Translations under genes and position numbers: made by a program
Part shown: piece after piece, positions 1-10,600 of the stretch
How positions within the stretch are numbered: the first letter of the stretch is position 1
Layout: the number at the start of each line of letters is the position of its first letter
Source of the DNA: an uncultured Niabella sp.
GTDB taxonomy: Bacteria > Bacteroidota > Bacteroidia > Chitinophagales > Chitinophagaceae
Assembly: GCA_934486785.1 (NCBI GenBank)
Contig: CAKSQK010000001.1
Coordinates: 248,001-312,000 of the forward strand
Direction: 5' to 3'
DNA: 64,000 bases
The notes under the pieces: model-generated
What the model was told of the DNA's origin: nothing
Databases searched by the model: none
The model's input: the letters and a program-made list of their open reading frames with translations, nothing else

Positions 1-158
1 CTTAGAGGAATTTTGATTTTTTCGCTTGTTTCATCAATTTCAATTTCAGGTTGCTCAGAATTGAGTTGTTGTATCACTGAAGCTAAAGCATCATAAGATT
101 TACTTGCAAGCTTTTGGTCAAGTTTTGATGGTTTTTTTAATTGCTCCAATACTTTCAT
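1..158 (-). CDS. Antitoxin/excisionase-like protein, N-terminal part only
   Basis: An open frame starts with ATG at 156-158 on the minus strand and is still open at the window edge, giving about 52 residues. The visible part contains LKKPSKLDQKLA, SYDALASVIQQL and EKIKIP. From memory, this resembles the N-terminal segment of Bacteroidota antitoxins that carry an excisionase-type helix-turn-helix (HTH_17) further on; that domain would lie outside the window. The match is by pattern only. The partner toxin, if any, is also outside the window. Confidence 0.45.
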   Translation of the reverse strand, partial: MKVLEQLKKPSKLDQKLASKSYDALASVIQQLNSEQPEIEIDETSEKIKIPL

Positions 159-325
159 AATTCTATTTTTTTTAAATTCTGATGTAATTTAAACGAAATA
201 ATCAAAATAAAAGAAATTAAGATGGAGAACCTGATAATAAGCGCAGTTATTAGAAGAACAAAATCACACCAAAATGTTAGTAAATTATACAGCAGCACCC
301 TCAACACTTCCTTCCTAAGGTAGCC

Positions 326-357
326 AAAAAAACAGCAACCTAATAAACTGGTTGCTG
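326..357 (-). terminator. Rho-independent terminator of ricT
   Basis: On the minus strand CAGCAACC (350-357) pairs with GGTTGCTG (333-340) across a 9-nt loop and is followed by seven T (326-332). It lies just after the ricT stop codon. Confidence 0.85.
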
Positions 358-381
358 CTGATCTTATGATTTTATTACGCA

Positions 382-1641
382 TTAATTTTTAGGACGGTTG
401 GGCTGGGGCCTGTGCTTTTTTTGCGGCGGGCCCTGGTGCTGCTGGCCTTTGGGCCCGGCCTGTTGCTGGTTTTGGCCGGCATTTTTGTCAGGACTGCTGC
501 CCTGCCTGTTCTGGCTTCTCGGTTTATGGCCCTGCTTTTTTTTCCTGTCGGCCTTTTCTAATGTTTTTAAACTGATTTGCCCTACCACATCCACAAATTC
601 CGGTTCGGCCTCACGCACTTTGTTAGACACAATTTCCACGGCTTCCAAATCGGGCGGAATGATGTTTTGCCTGTTGAGCGATTTTATTTTACGCACTCTT
701 TCTATGGTGAGCGGGTAGTGTTTGTTACTGTCGGGCAGCACGTACCACATCAGGTTTTTAAAAATATCCTTTTTAATTAAATGAGCCCTGCCTTTTGCTA
801 CTTCTATCTGGTCGCAGTCGTTGGGAAATCCCTGCAGTGCGTCCAGGTAAGTGTCAAGCTCGTAATTGAGGCAGCATTTCAGCCTGCCGCACTGGCCGCT
901 AAGCTTGGTTTGGTTGATGGAAAGATTTTGGTACCGTGCAACGGTTGTGTTTACCGATTTAAAATCGGTGAGCCAGGTGCTGCAGCAAAGTTCCCTGCCG
1001 CAACTGCCAATGCCGCCCACTTTCCCGGCTTCCTGGCGCGCGCCTATCTGGCGCATTTCTACCTTCACCTTAAACTCGGATGCATATATTTTGATCAGTT
1101 CCCTGAAATCTACCCGGCCATCTGCAATATAAAAGAAAGTGGCTTTCCGGCCGTCGGCCTGCATTTCTACCTGGCTTATTTTCATGTCCAGGTTTAGCTG
1201 CCTGGCTATGGCACGGCTGCGGATCACGGCTTCCGGCTCGCGCTCTTTATTGATACGGCGCTGTTCCAGGTCGCGCTCGGTGGCTACGCGCAGTATTTTT
1301 TTCATGTCGGGGCTGTGCTCTTTTACATTGTGCTTTTTCATTTGCAGGCGCACAATTTCACCCGTAAGGGAAATTTCACCTACATCAAAACCGCTCACAC
1401 CTTCTACCGTAACCAGGTCTCCTTTTTCAAAATAATGCAGGGTGGGGTTGCGAAAAAAGTCTTTTCTTGTGCCATTGTTAAAGCTCACTTCCACCACGTT
1501 ACAATAGTCGCTTGTCATGGGCAGGTTGTGCAACCAGTCATAAGCGTTCATTCTATTACAGCCGCCGGTACTGCACCCGCCATTGCTTTTGCAACCGTTT
1601 GGCTTTAGGCCATTTGCAGTACCACAACTTGTACAACTCAT
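382..1641 (-). CDS. ricT: PSP1/RicT-family regulatory iron-sulfur-type protein
   Basis: The 419-residue product has the PSP1 C-terminal domain. Two Cys-rich motifs typical of RicT/YaaT are visible: SCGRELCC (about 213-220) and CGRLKCC (251-257). In Bacillus the Ric proteins form a complex with iron-sulfur clusters that affects RNA maturation and phosphorelay; the role in Bacteroidota is less clear. The first 28 residues add a separate Cys cluster (C3, C6, C17, C23, C28), and residues about 345-419 form a basic Q/K/P-rich tail that is probably disordered. The holB gene lies directly upstream on the same strand, a pairing I know from other Bacteroidota. A strong terminator follows the gene. Confidence 0.85.
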   Translation of the reverse strand: MSCTSCGTANGLKPNGCKSNGGCSTGGCNRMNAYDWLHNLPMTSDYCNVVEVSFNNGTRKDFFRNPTLHYFEKGDLVTVEGVSGFDVGEISLTGEIVRLQMKKHNVKEHSPDMKKILRVATERDLEQRRINKEREPEAVIRSRAIARQLNLDMKISQVEMQADGRKATFFYIADGRVDFRELIKIYASEFKVKVEMRQIGARQEAGKVGGIGSCGRELCCSTWLTDFKSVNTTVARYQNLSINQTKLSGQCGRLKCCLNYELDTYLDALQGFPNDCDQIEVAKGRAHLIKKDIFKNLMWYVLPDSNKHYPLTIERVRKIKSLNRQNIIPPDLEAVEIVSNKVREAEPEFVDVVGQISLKTLEKADRKKKQGHKPRSQNRQGSSPDKNAGQNQQQAGPKGQQHQGPPQKKHRPQPNRPKN

Positions 1642-1909
1642 TGACGAATATATGTTTATAGTTCCGCCTCGTAGTTTTATGTTTAATTACCAAAGACGGC
1701 ACCCGGTTCAACAAATTAATTAAAACAAAGGAAATACTGTGATAGTCCTGGCAAAGTCTGTGTATACACTGTACCCAAAGGCCGGGTATTTTTATAGATA
1801 TTTATAAATTGAAAAACAATTTATTATCAACAATTCGTACCATGCAATAAGCCCGATCTTCACGTATCCCTCCTCTGTATCTTTCTTCACGCCACAAAAC
1901 CTGTTCTCC

Positions 1910-3133
1910 TCAATCATTCAAAAATACTATTTTGTCCTGAATGATATGATAAATTTTTATGGTAAGTGCCATAAACAGCATTTTACCATTTGCATTTCTT
2001 TCAATGTAATAAGCAGCATGATCCAGTTCTTCCACAATGGCCTGTTGCTGTTCTATGCCTGTAATATTGTTCAGCCGGCTGGCAAAATCCACGTCTTTTT
2101 CGGGGTACTGGCTGCCTGCTTCGGGCATAATTTCAATTCTTATGGCCAGTTGCAGCAGGCGGTTGAAATATTTTAAAAACTGTTTTTGGTTTTCGCGGCC
2201 AAGCTTGCTGATCCCGTCTACCCATTTTGCCTGTGCCGCCGGCCCGCTGCGCAAAATAGCGTTCAGCCAGTCGCGCAAAAGGCCCTGCCAGTCTTCATTG
2301 GCGTGCCGGGCCATTTGCAGCGCCTCCCGGTAATTTCCATCTACCACCATGGCAATGCGGTCTGCCATAGCAGGGTCTGTATGGTTTCGTTGTATTAGCG
2401 CTTCTTTGATCGCGGCGTCTTCCAGTTGCGGAATTTTTATGATCTGGCAGCGGCTTACAATGGTAGGTAATATTTGTGCTTCGTTTTCGGCCACCAGTAA
2501 AAAAAGAGTTCTTTCCGGCGGCTCCTCAATCAGTTTTAATAATTTATTGCCTTCGGTACCCAGGTATTCAGGCATCCACATAATCAGCACTTTGTAACCG
2601 CCTTCAAAACTTTTCAGGTTCAGTTTGCGAATGATGTCGTTACACTCTGCCGCCGTAATATTGCCCTGTTTGTTTTCTGCGCCCAAAAACTGCAGCCAGT
2701 CGTACACATTGCCGTAGGGATAACTTTTTATAAACTCCCTCCATTCTGCAATGTAATCGGTACTCAATGCGGGCTTGCCGTCCTTTCTTGCAATTACGGG
2801 GTAGGAAAAATGTATATCCGGATGAACGAGACCTGCCATTTTCTGGCAGGCTGGGCAGGTGCCACAGGCTTCGTCGGCAGGCTTGCTTTCAGCAACGGGC
2901 GCAGGCTCACTTTCAAAAAGTGAATCGCCAAACAAACTGCCGGCTGCGGCAGCCGGCTGCACGGGGTTTGTTTGCACACAGGCAATGTACCTCGCAAATG
3001 CAATAGTTAGCGGCAGCGCCCCGCTGCCCTCTTTTGCCAAAAACAGCAGCGCGTGTGCCAGGCGGTTTTCCTGCATCAGCGCCGGAAGCTCTTTTTTTAA
3101 ACCGGCCTGCCCTATAACTTGCCCAAATTGCAT
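1910..3133 (-). CDS. holB: DNA polymerase III subunit delta'
   Basis: The 407-residue protein is a clamp-loader AAA+ subunit. It starts with FGQVIGQAGLKKEL, has a zinc site made of C52 and the ACGTCPAC cluster (C90, C93, C96), and carries the SRC motif in TIVSRCQIIKI. The P-loop position reads AKEGSGALP rather than GxxGxGKT, which fits delta', a subunit that does not bind ATP productively. An Ala/Pro-rich insertion of about 25 residues (about 58-85) separates C52 from the rest of the zinc knuckle. It lies 268 bp upstream of ricT on the same strand. Confidence 0.88.
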   Translation of the reverse strand: MQFGQVIGQAGLKKELPALMQENRLAHALLFLAKEGSGALPLTIAFARYIACVQTNPVQPAAAAGSLFGDSLFESEPAPVAESKPADEACGTCPACQKMAGLVHPDIHFSYPVIARKDGKPALSTDYIAEWREFIKSYPYGNVYDWLQFLGAENKQGNITAAECNDIIRKLNLKSFEGGYKVLIMWMPEYLGTEGNKLLKLIEEPPERTLFLLVAENEAQILPTIVSRCQIIKIPQLEDAAIKEALIQRNHTDPAMADRIAMVVDGNYREALQMARHANEDWQGLLRDWLNAILRSGPAAQAKWVDGISKLGRENQKQFLKYFNRLLQLAIRIEIMPEAGSQYPEKDVDFASRLNNITGIEQQQAIVEELDHAAYYIERNANGKMLFMALTIKIYHIIQDKIVFLND

Positions 3134-3149
3134 GCTGGCAAATGTAGAC

Positions 3150-3215
3150 AGGAAAGTTTAAAGTTGAAAAGGTTTGGAAGGTTTGAAAGGTTAAAGATTT
3201 GGAATATTAGAAAAG
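3150..3215. repeat. Purine-rich intergenic stretch with repeated AAGGTTTG-like units
   Basis: Between holB and the next gene the + strand repeats short units such as AAAGTT, AAGGTTTGG and AAGGTTTGAAAGGTT. A similar short stretch occurs after the acyltransferase gene near 25866-25885. No coding potential is evident. Confidence 0.35.
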
Positions 3216-3275
3216 ATGTATTCGTTTCAAAGATGCGGGGTCTGTCAGCCGTTATCATTACGTTTTTATACAATC

Positions 3276-3836
3276 TTATTTTAAACCGTATTTTAAGTTT
3301 ATCCCTAAACCGTAATATTCATTTTTAAAAAACTGTGGGGCACCAAAATATATTTCAGGCTCTAAAAATATTTGTTCAGTAATGTTAAAACTTTTAGATG
3401 CCTTTAATAAGTAACCAGTTCTTATTGCGGGACTTTCTTTTACAGATTCTATTTTCGCATTATTATTTTCCGATGTTTGTTTCCATTTTGTGAATATATG
3501 AAAAGAGGGTCCTATCCCAAAATCAACTATTCGGGAATGATATTTGAAAAGCACCGGCAGATTAGTATAGTATTTTTTAACAACTACCCCATTTATGATT
3601 TTATCTTCAATAAGCATAGAAAAGTTTTCTTTCTTAGTGTAAAAGAATAAGTCCGTTTCTAAACCAAAATTATTTGCAAATTGCCGGTCATATGTAAATC
3701 CAAAAAGAGGAGCTACCTTAGTTTCTGCAAATTTATACCCGGAAAAATGTAGTCCAATCTTGTCCCTTTGGGCATTTGACTGCTGGCTATAAAATAATAG
3801 CATAATAAATATACAAGATTTTAAAAAGATATTCAT
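3276..3836 (-). CDS. Putative outer-membrane beta-barrel protein
   Basis: The 186-residue product begins with a signal peptide ending near SNAQ and then alternates short aromatic/hydrophobic strands and polar turns, such as PLFGFTYDRQF and YGLGINLKYGLK at the C-terminus. This is the usual look of small outer-membrane beta-barrel proteins of Bacteroidota (porin/OMP_b-brl-like). No catalytic motif is visible. The gene is monocistronic and lower in GC than holB next to it. The specific function is unknown. Confidence 0.6.
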   Translation of the reverse strand: MNIFLKSCIFIMLLFYSQQSNAQRDKIGLHFSGYKFAETKVAPLFGFTYDRQFANNFGLETDLFFYTKKENFSMLIEDKIINGVVVKKYYTNLPVLFKYHSRIVDFGIGPSFHIFTKWKQTSENNNAKIESVKESPAIRTGYLLKASKSFNITEQIFLEPEIYFGAPQFFKNEYYGLGINLKYGLK

Positions 3837-4110
3837 GGTACCTGTTTTTTTAAGAAAGGGAAGCCTAAAAAGGCCTACCTTAAAACGTTAAAATATCATT
3901 GCTAATTTCCAGCGTACAGTTATATATATTTTATTAGGCATGGGGAGGTTATTATTCATTAGTATTCCCAAAAATTCTTTTATAAAAATGCCCAGTTTCA
4001 TCATCACTCAGCCAAACCAATCATCCTGAATAAATTTTTTCTCAGCTTTATTCTATTGTAAGGACGTTTTTTTAACTGCTGCCGCAACAGGGGGTAAAAT
4101 ATCTTCCCTG

Positions 4111-4479
4111 TTATTTCTTAAAAATAAAATACACGGCGAGCACTAAAAAGCAAAAACCAATGAAATGATTGAGCGTAAAACTTTGATTTTTAAAAAACAC
4201 CGTGGCAAAAACGGTAAACACCACCAGCGTGATCACTTCCTGAATGACCTTTAGCTGCCATAAATTATACGGGCCGCCGTTTTCCACAAACCCCATTTTG
4301 TTGGCTGGGATCATCAGGGCATATTCAAACAAAGCAATGCCCCAGCTAAGCAGTATGACCATAATAAGTGGCAGGCTTTTAAACCAGCTTACATCCTTCA
4401 TTCTTAAATGGCCGTACCAGGCCAGCGTCATAAACACATTGCTGAAAACCAGTAACGCGATTGTATAAAATCCTTTCAT
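4111..4479 (-). CDS. DUF486 family small membrane protein (DMT superfamily)
   Basis: The start at 4479 gives 122 residues beginning MKGFYTIALLVFSNVFMT, which fits the family; an upstream in-frame start would add 18 residues not expected there. Four hydrophobic segments are visible, with the family-typical FMTLAWYGHL near the N-terminus and GPYNLWQLKVIQEVITL in the middle. DUF486 proteins are inner-membrane proteins related to drug/metabolite transporters, with no firmly assigned substrate. Confidence 0.75.
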   Translation of the reverse strand: MKGFYTIALLVFSNVFMTLAWYGHLRMKDVSWFKSLPLIMVILLSWGIALFEYALMIPANKMGFVENGGPYNLWQLKVIQEVITLVVFTVFATVFFKNQSFTLNHFIGFCFLVLAVYFIFKK

Positions 4480-4552
4480 CTGCAAAAAATTATCAGCAGT
4501 AAAAATAATAAAGTAAGAAATGGTAAAAAGCAAACCCTGTTTTCATCGCATA

Positions 4553-4583
4553 AGAAAAAGCCGCACCAAAGTCTGGCACGGCT
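4553..4583 (-). terminator. Rho-independent terminator of the YceI-family gene
   Basis: On the minus strand a stem of about 10 bp (AGCCGTGCCA against TGGTGCGGCT, with G-U pairs) is followed by five T. It lies about 50 bp after the YceI-family stop codon. Confidence 0.8.
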
Positions 4584-4634
4584 CTTAGCCTGATTCGTGC
4601 GTCCGATAGCTACCGGATCGTGGCAAGTATTCGT

Positions 4635-5162
4635 TTACGCCTGCTTTACCACTTCTATGTTCATAGCCAGTTTCACATCATCACTCACCACAATGCCACC
4701 GGCTTCTGTTACCGCGCTCCAGTTCAGGCCAAAATCTTTACGGTTAATTTTTCCCTGCAGTTCAAAGCCTGCAACAGTTTGCCCATATGCGTTAGGGCCT
4801 GTACCGCCATGCTCAACTTTTAAAGTGATGGGCTTTGCAACGCCCCTGATGGTGATATTCCCCTGCAATTCATAATCGTTGCCACCTTTATTTGTAAAGC
4901 TGGTTGATTCAAAAGTAAGCTTAGGGTGGTTGGCGGCATCAAAAAAATCGGGAGATTTCAGGTGTCCGTCCCTGTCGGCCACGCCGGTGTCAATACCGTC
5001 AATATCAGCGCTAAATGTAACTTTAGCGTTGTTAAAATCATCGCCTTCTGTTTCAATGCTTCCTTCAAATTTTGTGAACTTTCCGGATACGGTTGAGATC
5101 ACCAGGTGTTTTACTTTAAAACCAATCTCTGAGTGCATAGTGTCTATTGTCCAAGTTGCCAT
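4635..5162 (-). CDS. YceI-family lipocalin-like protein
   Basis: The 175-residue protein matches the YceI family from end to end. It starts with TWTIDTMHSEIGFKVKHL, has KFTKFEGSIE and the DRDGHLKSPDFFDA block, and ends with FGLNWSAVTEAGG. The family folds as a beta-barrel that binds long isoprenoid or lipid ligands. There is no signal peptide, so this is the cytoplasmic version common in Bacteroidota. It stands alone, between its own terminator and the ClC gene. Confidence 0.9.
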   Translation of the reverse strand: MATWTIDTMHSEIGFKVKHLVISTVSGKFTKFEGSIETEGDDFNNAKVTFSADIDGIDTGVADRDGHLKSPDFFDAANHPKLTFESTSFTNKGGNDYELQGNITIRGVAKPITLKVEHGGTGPNAYGQTVAGFELQGKINRKDFGLNWSAVTEAGGIVVSDDVKLAMNIEVVKQA

Positions 5163-5230
5163 AATGTTTATTTTTTTAAATGTGATAGAATACAGCGAAG
5201 TTAGCCATGCACGCAGCCGTGGCCATTGAC

Positions 5231-6655
5231 CTATGATAATAATTGATCCTCAGCTTTATCCTTTGTAGCCTTAACAAGTGCTGCCTGCCGCTCTTCCTCT
5301 TCCAGTTCTCTCATGTAAACGATCTTGAGCGTATCATATAATGACCTTGCTGATACAAGCCTTGCAAAAACAAGTGCTACAAGTGCTGCCGTCATCAGGT
5401 GTAAAATAATGCTGTGGCGATCTGTCATTTCAAGCACCAATATAGCCGAAGTAAAAGGCGATCTTGTAATGCCCACTAAAAAGCCAACCATGCCGGCCAG
5501 TATCATCACATTGGTTTGCGGGGCGCCCAGTTTAAACCATCCGGCCACAGCGCTGCCAATAGTGGCGCCGCTGCTTAGGGCAGGCGCAAAAATGCCCCCG
5601 GCGCCGCCTGCCGTAAACGACAAAGTGCTGCCTAATATACGCGAGAAGGGAATGAGCGGCTCTGCGTGTTTATCGCTGGTAAAAAGATAATGCTCCATCA
5701 GGTCTTTACCCGAGGTTAAAATACTATCATGAACAAAATAAGCAAAGCAGGCCACGATCATAGAGCTAACCAAAAGAAAAGTGAGCTGCTGCTGGTTGCT
5801 TTTCAGCATTTTTCTAAACTTTAAAATCGCCATGATCACTCTTTTCATGACAGCCGCCGAAAGCCCTGCAATAGCCGCCACCAGTATGACAACAAAATAT
5901 TCCTGCAAATTAAGCTGTGCCACTTTGGGATACCCCAGGTACAGGTAAGAGCCGGCCAGTTGTTGTGCCGTTAAGCCTGCAATGATCACGGCAGCAAACA
6001 CAGCGGTTTTAAAATAGCTGAAATGAATTTTGGTAAGGTCTTCCACTGCAAAAACAATTCCGCCCAGCGGTGTATTAAAAGCTGCGGATAATCCGGCGGC
6101 AGCGCCGGTAAGGATCATGTTTTTGGGAGAAACCTTTGGCCACCATTTTGGTATCAGCCTGTTGATGATATTGAACACAGACCCGGAGATTTGAATGGTT
6201 GGGCCTTCGCGGCCAATATTACCGCCGCCTAATACCAGCGCCAGGCTTGATACAATTTTTACCACAATGATGCGCAGGCTGAGGAGTTTGGAAACCTTTC
6301 TTTCGTTTTCCGGCGCTGCCAGTTCAATTGAGGCAATTACCTGCGGGATGCCACTTCCTTTGGCATAAGGCGCAAAGGTTTTTACGATCCACCAGGAAAG
6401 AACAAAGCCCGCGGGAAGAATTAAAAAGAGCAGCCATTTTTTATAACCGATGATCTGGAACATCAGCAGCTCGGCATGATGAAAAAGCCAGGCGTAAATA
6501 ACGGCGATAACCGCCACAATGAAAGAGCCCGTCCAGAAAGGAATGGCCGTAAGCATGCCATGCCTCAGGCGATTGCCGGCCATACGGTCAAACACGCGCC
6601 TTACCTGCGTTTTTATAAAAAGAAAAAAACGTGTAAAAATATCTTTTCCCTTCAT
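5231..6655 (-). CDS. ClC-family chloride channel/antiporter
   Basis: The 474-residue membrane protein has the three ClC anion-pathway signatures: GSGIP (100-104), GREGP (148-152) and GGIFAPALSSGA in the C-terminal half. The gating glutamate of the family is E150. The protein ends about 35 residues after the last membrane helix and has no CBS domains. Whether it works as a channel or as a Cl-/H+ antiporter cannot be told from the motifs. It is encoded just upstream of the YceI gene on the same strand. Confidence 0.9.
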   Translation of the reverse strand: MKGKDIFTRFFLFIKTQVRRVFDRMAGNRLRHGMLTAIPFWTGSFIVAVIAVIYAWLFHHAELLMFQIIGYKKWLLFLILPAGFVLSWWIVKTFAPYAKGSGIPQVIASIELAAPENERKVSKLLSLRIIVVKIVSSLALVLGGGNIGREGPTIQISGSVFNIINRLIPKWWPKVSPKNMILTGAAAGLSAAFNTPLGGIVFAVEDLTKIHFSYFKTAVFAAVIIAGLTAQQLAGSYLYLGYPKVAQLNLQEYFVVILVAAIAGLSAAVMKRVIMAILKFRKMLKSNQQQLTFLLVSSMIVACFAYFVHDSILTSGKDLMEHYLFTSDKHAEPLIPFSRILGSTLSFTAGGAGGIFAPALSSGATIGSAVAGWFKLGAPQTNVMILAGMVGFLVGITRSPFTSAILVLEMTDRHSIILHLMTAALVALVFARLVSARSLYDTLKIVYMRELEEEERQAALVKATKDKAEDQLLS

Positions 6656-6719
6656 ATATTTTAATATGAGCCGGTTAAGGCTTTAAAATAAGATTTTTAT
6701 ACGAAAGGCAAAAAATGGT

Positions 6720-7394
6720 TTATACAGTGGCCGCGTTTAAATAAGCAATCAGCGGCTGAAGCGTTTTAAAAGCCTTTACTGTTTTTGTAGTCAGAGATGG
6801 ATGTACAAGATCAGCATCGCTTATAAAAGCGGTTGCCACAAAGCTTTTGTGCTTCAGGTATGGAGCAGCGGGATTATCAGGAGCATAACCTTTTGGCACT
6901 CTTGTAAGCACATATTCTTTTTCGGTAGAAAGGCCACCAAACACATCTTTAAACTTTTTTGATGTAAGTATTTTGCTAAAGCCGTCAAGGTTGTAATCAA
7001 TCTCCTGCCTTACCTGTGAAAGATGCTGCGGCCCGGGCATCCACATGCCGCCGCCCATAAAACTGCTGCCGGGTTCAAAATGAAAATAATAACCCGCCGT
7101 AGGCGATTTCTTTCCCGCGGCATTCATGTAGGCGCCAAAATTGGTTTTATACGGGCTTTTATCTTTCGAAAAGCGCACATCCCTGTTGATGCGGAACATA
7201 CAGTCCTTTGCTTTCAGGTGCGCCAGCGAAGGCTCCTGTTTGGAAAAGTTGTCAATGACTTTTTGAATGAACGCAGAAAAATCTTCGCGTGCGGCTTCAT
7301 AATGCCCACGGTTGGCGTCAAACCAGGGCTTATGATTGTTGTTCTTTAAGTCAGATAAAAACTGTATGGTAGATGGTTGTAGCATATGAAGCAT
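6720..7394 (-). CDS. DUF2461 (TIGR02453) family protein
   Basis: The 224-residue protein has the family's N-terminal pattern IQFLSDLKNNNHKPWFDANR, the block FRINRDVRFSKDKSPYKTNFG, and GYYFHFEPG with GGGMWMPGP. The biochemical role of this widespread family is unknown. A start three codons later (MLQPST, 7385) is equally possible. It is divergent from the large CHAT gene, with 215 bp between them. Confidence 0.85.
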   Translation of the reverse strand: MLHMLQPSTIQFLSDLKNNNHKPWFDANRGHYEAAREDFSAFIQKVIDNFSKQEPSLAHLKAKDCMFRINRDVRFSKDKSPYKTNFGAYMNAAGKKSPTAGYYFHFEPGSSFMGGGMWMPGPQHLSQVRQEIDYNLDGFSKILTSKKFKDVFGGLSTEKEYVLTRVPKGYAPDNPAAPYLKHKSFVATAFISDADLVHPSLTTKTVKAFKTLQPLIAYLNAATV

Positions 7395-7609
7395 TTAAAA
7401 ACGGGAATATAAAACTATTTTTTCGTGCAATAAATTCCTCAAAACTTGTGGTTAACCAGCACTTTTTTATCACTCAAAATAGGTATGCCATATATTCTTT
7501 CAAGTATTTAGTTTTGAAAAGAGGCTGGCGCTAAACATCAGAATATCAGGCAAAACTTCTTTCTCACATTTTTCGCAAATCTCATTCCACTGTTTTTAAA
7601 AATACTTTT

Positions 7610-10600
7610 ATGTATATCAATAAGATCGTAATTAACGGCCAGTTACAGGACAATGCCGAAGTTCAAAACGAATTTGAAGACCTTGCCATTGAAAAGAGCA
7701 TTGTTGTATCGGGTAGTATGAGGGGGCTATCTGTTGCCCACACGGTGGAATTGAATAAAGAAAAAATTATTCAGTTACAATTTACAGATGGCACTGAATG
7801 GCTGTGCCCACCCGATACGCTGGAAGAATTTTACCCCGGCAGTTACCTTCAAACCCGTGAAGCCAGCGGAAGCTTTGAATTGCCCGCCACGCTGGGTATG
7901 CACGATAGCCAGCGCGGCATTATAGGCGATGTGGCCCTGAAGATCGTGAACATTTTTACCCGCAAAGTGGCCGAAGAATCTGTAGCTTCGCTGGCTGCCA
8001 GGCTGGAAGAAAAACAAAAAGCGGGCTTTGACGGGCTGGTAAGTATTAATGCCCGCTTTCAACTGGAGCCTTTAAAAAAAACCGACACATCAAAGCCCAT
8101 ATTGCTTTTTATACATGGCACCAATTCTTCAACCGAGGGCTCCTTTGGAGAAATTTTTGGTACGTCGCTCTGGTCTTATTTAACGCAGGCCTATGGCAGT
8201 AATATTTTAGGGTACCAACACGCCACCCTTACACAAAGCCCTCTCAGCAACGCGCTTGACCTGATGCAGCAGTTACCGGCCAATGCCAGGCTGCACCTCA
8301 TCACACACTCGCGCGGCGGGCTGGTAGGCGAGATCATCAGCCGCTTTGACGGGGACATGCCCGGCAGCATTGGTTTTTCTGAAAAAGAAATTGCCTACCT
8401 GCAAAAAGAGAAAAGAACCGATGATGTTGAAAAAGTAAAAGCCCTGAACGATACTTTTAAAACCAAAAACTTTAAAGTAGAAAAATTCATACGGGTGGCC
8501 TGCCCTACCAATGGCACCACCATACTTTCAAAACGCCTCGATCATTTTTTCAACATCAGCTTAAACCTCATAGGCCTGGTTACAGGCGCGGCAGCCAACC
8601 CCGTTTACAGCGCCATGAAACAACTGCTGATCGCCGTGATTGACCAAAAAAACGAAGTGGAGGTTTTACCCGGCGTGGAAGCCATGCGGCCTGATTCACC
8701 GTTCATCAACATGCTGAACAACCAGTCCAGCGACATGTCTGTTAAAACCAATGTGGTAGCCATTGCCGGCAACTGTAAGGCCCGGCTGAATCCCAAAGGA
8801 ATTGTGATACTGGCCGGCAGGCTGTTTTATTTAAAAGACAACGACCTGGTGGTGGATACGGCTTCCATGTATGATGGCTCCAAGCGCAAAGACCGCCTGC
8901 AATACCTGCTGGATGAGGGCGATACCGTTGACCATTTTCATTACTTTAAAAATGAAAAAACAAATAAAGCCATCCTCAGGGCGCTGCAGGCTGATACCGG
9001 CGCTCACATCAGCGAATTTAAATACCATACCCGTGGTGTGGTGGGCGCTGCCGAGCGCAACGCAGTTTTAAAACTGGATGGCGGGGAGGTATTCAGCCAG
9101 CACATTTCGGGCAAAAAGCCCGTGCTCATCATCATTCCGGGCATCATGGGCTCCAACCTTACGCAAAAAGGCGATCTCATATGGATCAATTATCTCAGCT
9201 TCCTCAGCGGGGGCCTTAGCCGCATCAGCAGCGGCCAACCTGATGTGATGGCCACATCACTGGTAAAAACTTCTTATGGCGACCTGGCAAAATATTTTTC
9301 CGATACATACGATGTGCTGCTTTACCCGTTTGACTGGCGGATGCCGCTGAAAGAAACCGCTAAAAAATTTACCGATAAAATATCGGAACTGATGAAGCTG
9401 GAAGTGCCGGTTAAGATCATTGGCCACTCCATGGGTGGTGTGCTGGTGCGCGATTTCATGGTCTTTCACCCGGAAAAATGGAACATGCTTAAAAATACGC
9501 CCGGCTTTCAAATGGTATTTTTAGGTTCACCGCTGGGCGGCTCTTACAGGATACTGAACGTGCTGCTGGGAGAAGATGATATGATCAAAAAGCTGGCAAA
9601 GATAGACCTCATTCATACCAAAAAAGAACTGCTCCGCATCTTCAGCCAGTTGCAGGGCATTCACTCATTGTTGCCACTAACTGATACGCCCGGCAATAAT
9701 TTTGGCCTGCCGGAAACCTGGCAAAAAATTGCTGATGCTTTTGGCGACAACAACTGGCCCATTCCTGCAAAAGCATTGCTGGATCAGTTTACCGCATACC
9801 GGAAACAGGTTTCAGAAACGGTGAACCAGGCGGAATTTGACTACGGGAATGCCGTGTACATTGCAGGCCGTGATAAAGACACACCCTGCGGCTATCGGAT
9901 TGACGATACCATCAGGGGCAAAGAACTGGTGCTGCTGAGCACCGGTGAGGGCGACCAAAGCTGTACCTGGGACATGAGCATTCCGCAAAAAATTTCACAA
10001 AAAGACAATGTTTATTTTGTGGATGTCAGCCATGGGCCGCTTTCCAGCAAGCCGGTAATGTTTGCAGGCTTAAAGGAAATTTTATCCAAAGGAAGCACGG
10101 CGCTTTTCCCTAAAAAACGCCCGGCTGTAAGAGCAACTGAAAAAGTGTTTAGAAAAACGGATACTTACGACTTTGACCTTTCACCCGAAGGCGTAGAAAA
10201 AACCATCCTGGGCATTAGCGATGATGACCTGCTGTTTGGGCCGCAGCAAACCACCTTAAAAGTATCGGTAAGCAATGGCGACCTGCGGTACGCCACATAT
10301 CCTGTACTGGCAGGTCATTTTTACAATGATGGAATTATTTCTGCTGAAAAATCAATAGACTGGAACCTGAACGGAGAGCTTTCGCGGCGGCATAAGCTGG
10401 GCCTTTACCCCGGCTCCATCGGCAGCAGTAAGATCTTTCTGCGAAAAGACAACAGTAAGTTTAAAGGAGCCCTCATTGTGGGGCTTGGCCGCCAGGGCGA
10501 ACTGACATCTTACCAGGTGATGCGTACCATTGAGCAGGGCATTTCTAATTATCTGTCAGAATACAATACGGCTATTGACCGCAATGAAAAAAAAGTCGAA

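Noticed and set aside
155..382. Open frame of 75 codons on the minus strand after ricT
   Set aside because: It runs straight through the ricT terminator hairpin and T-run and has a low-complexity hydrophobic translation.
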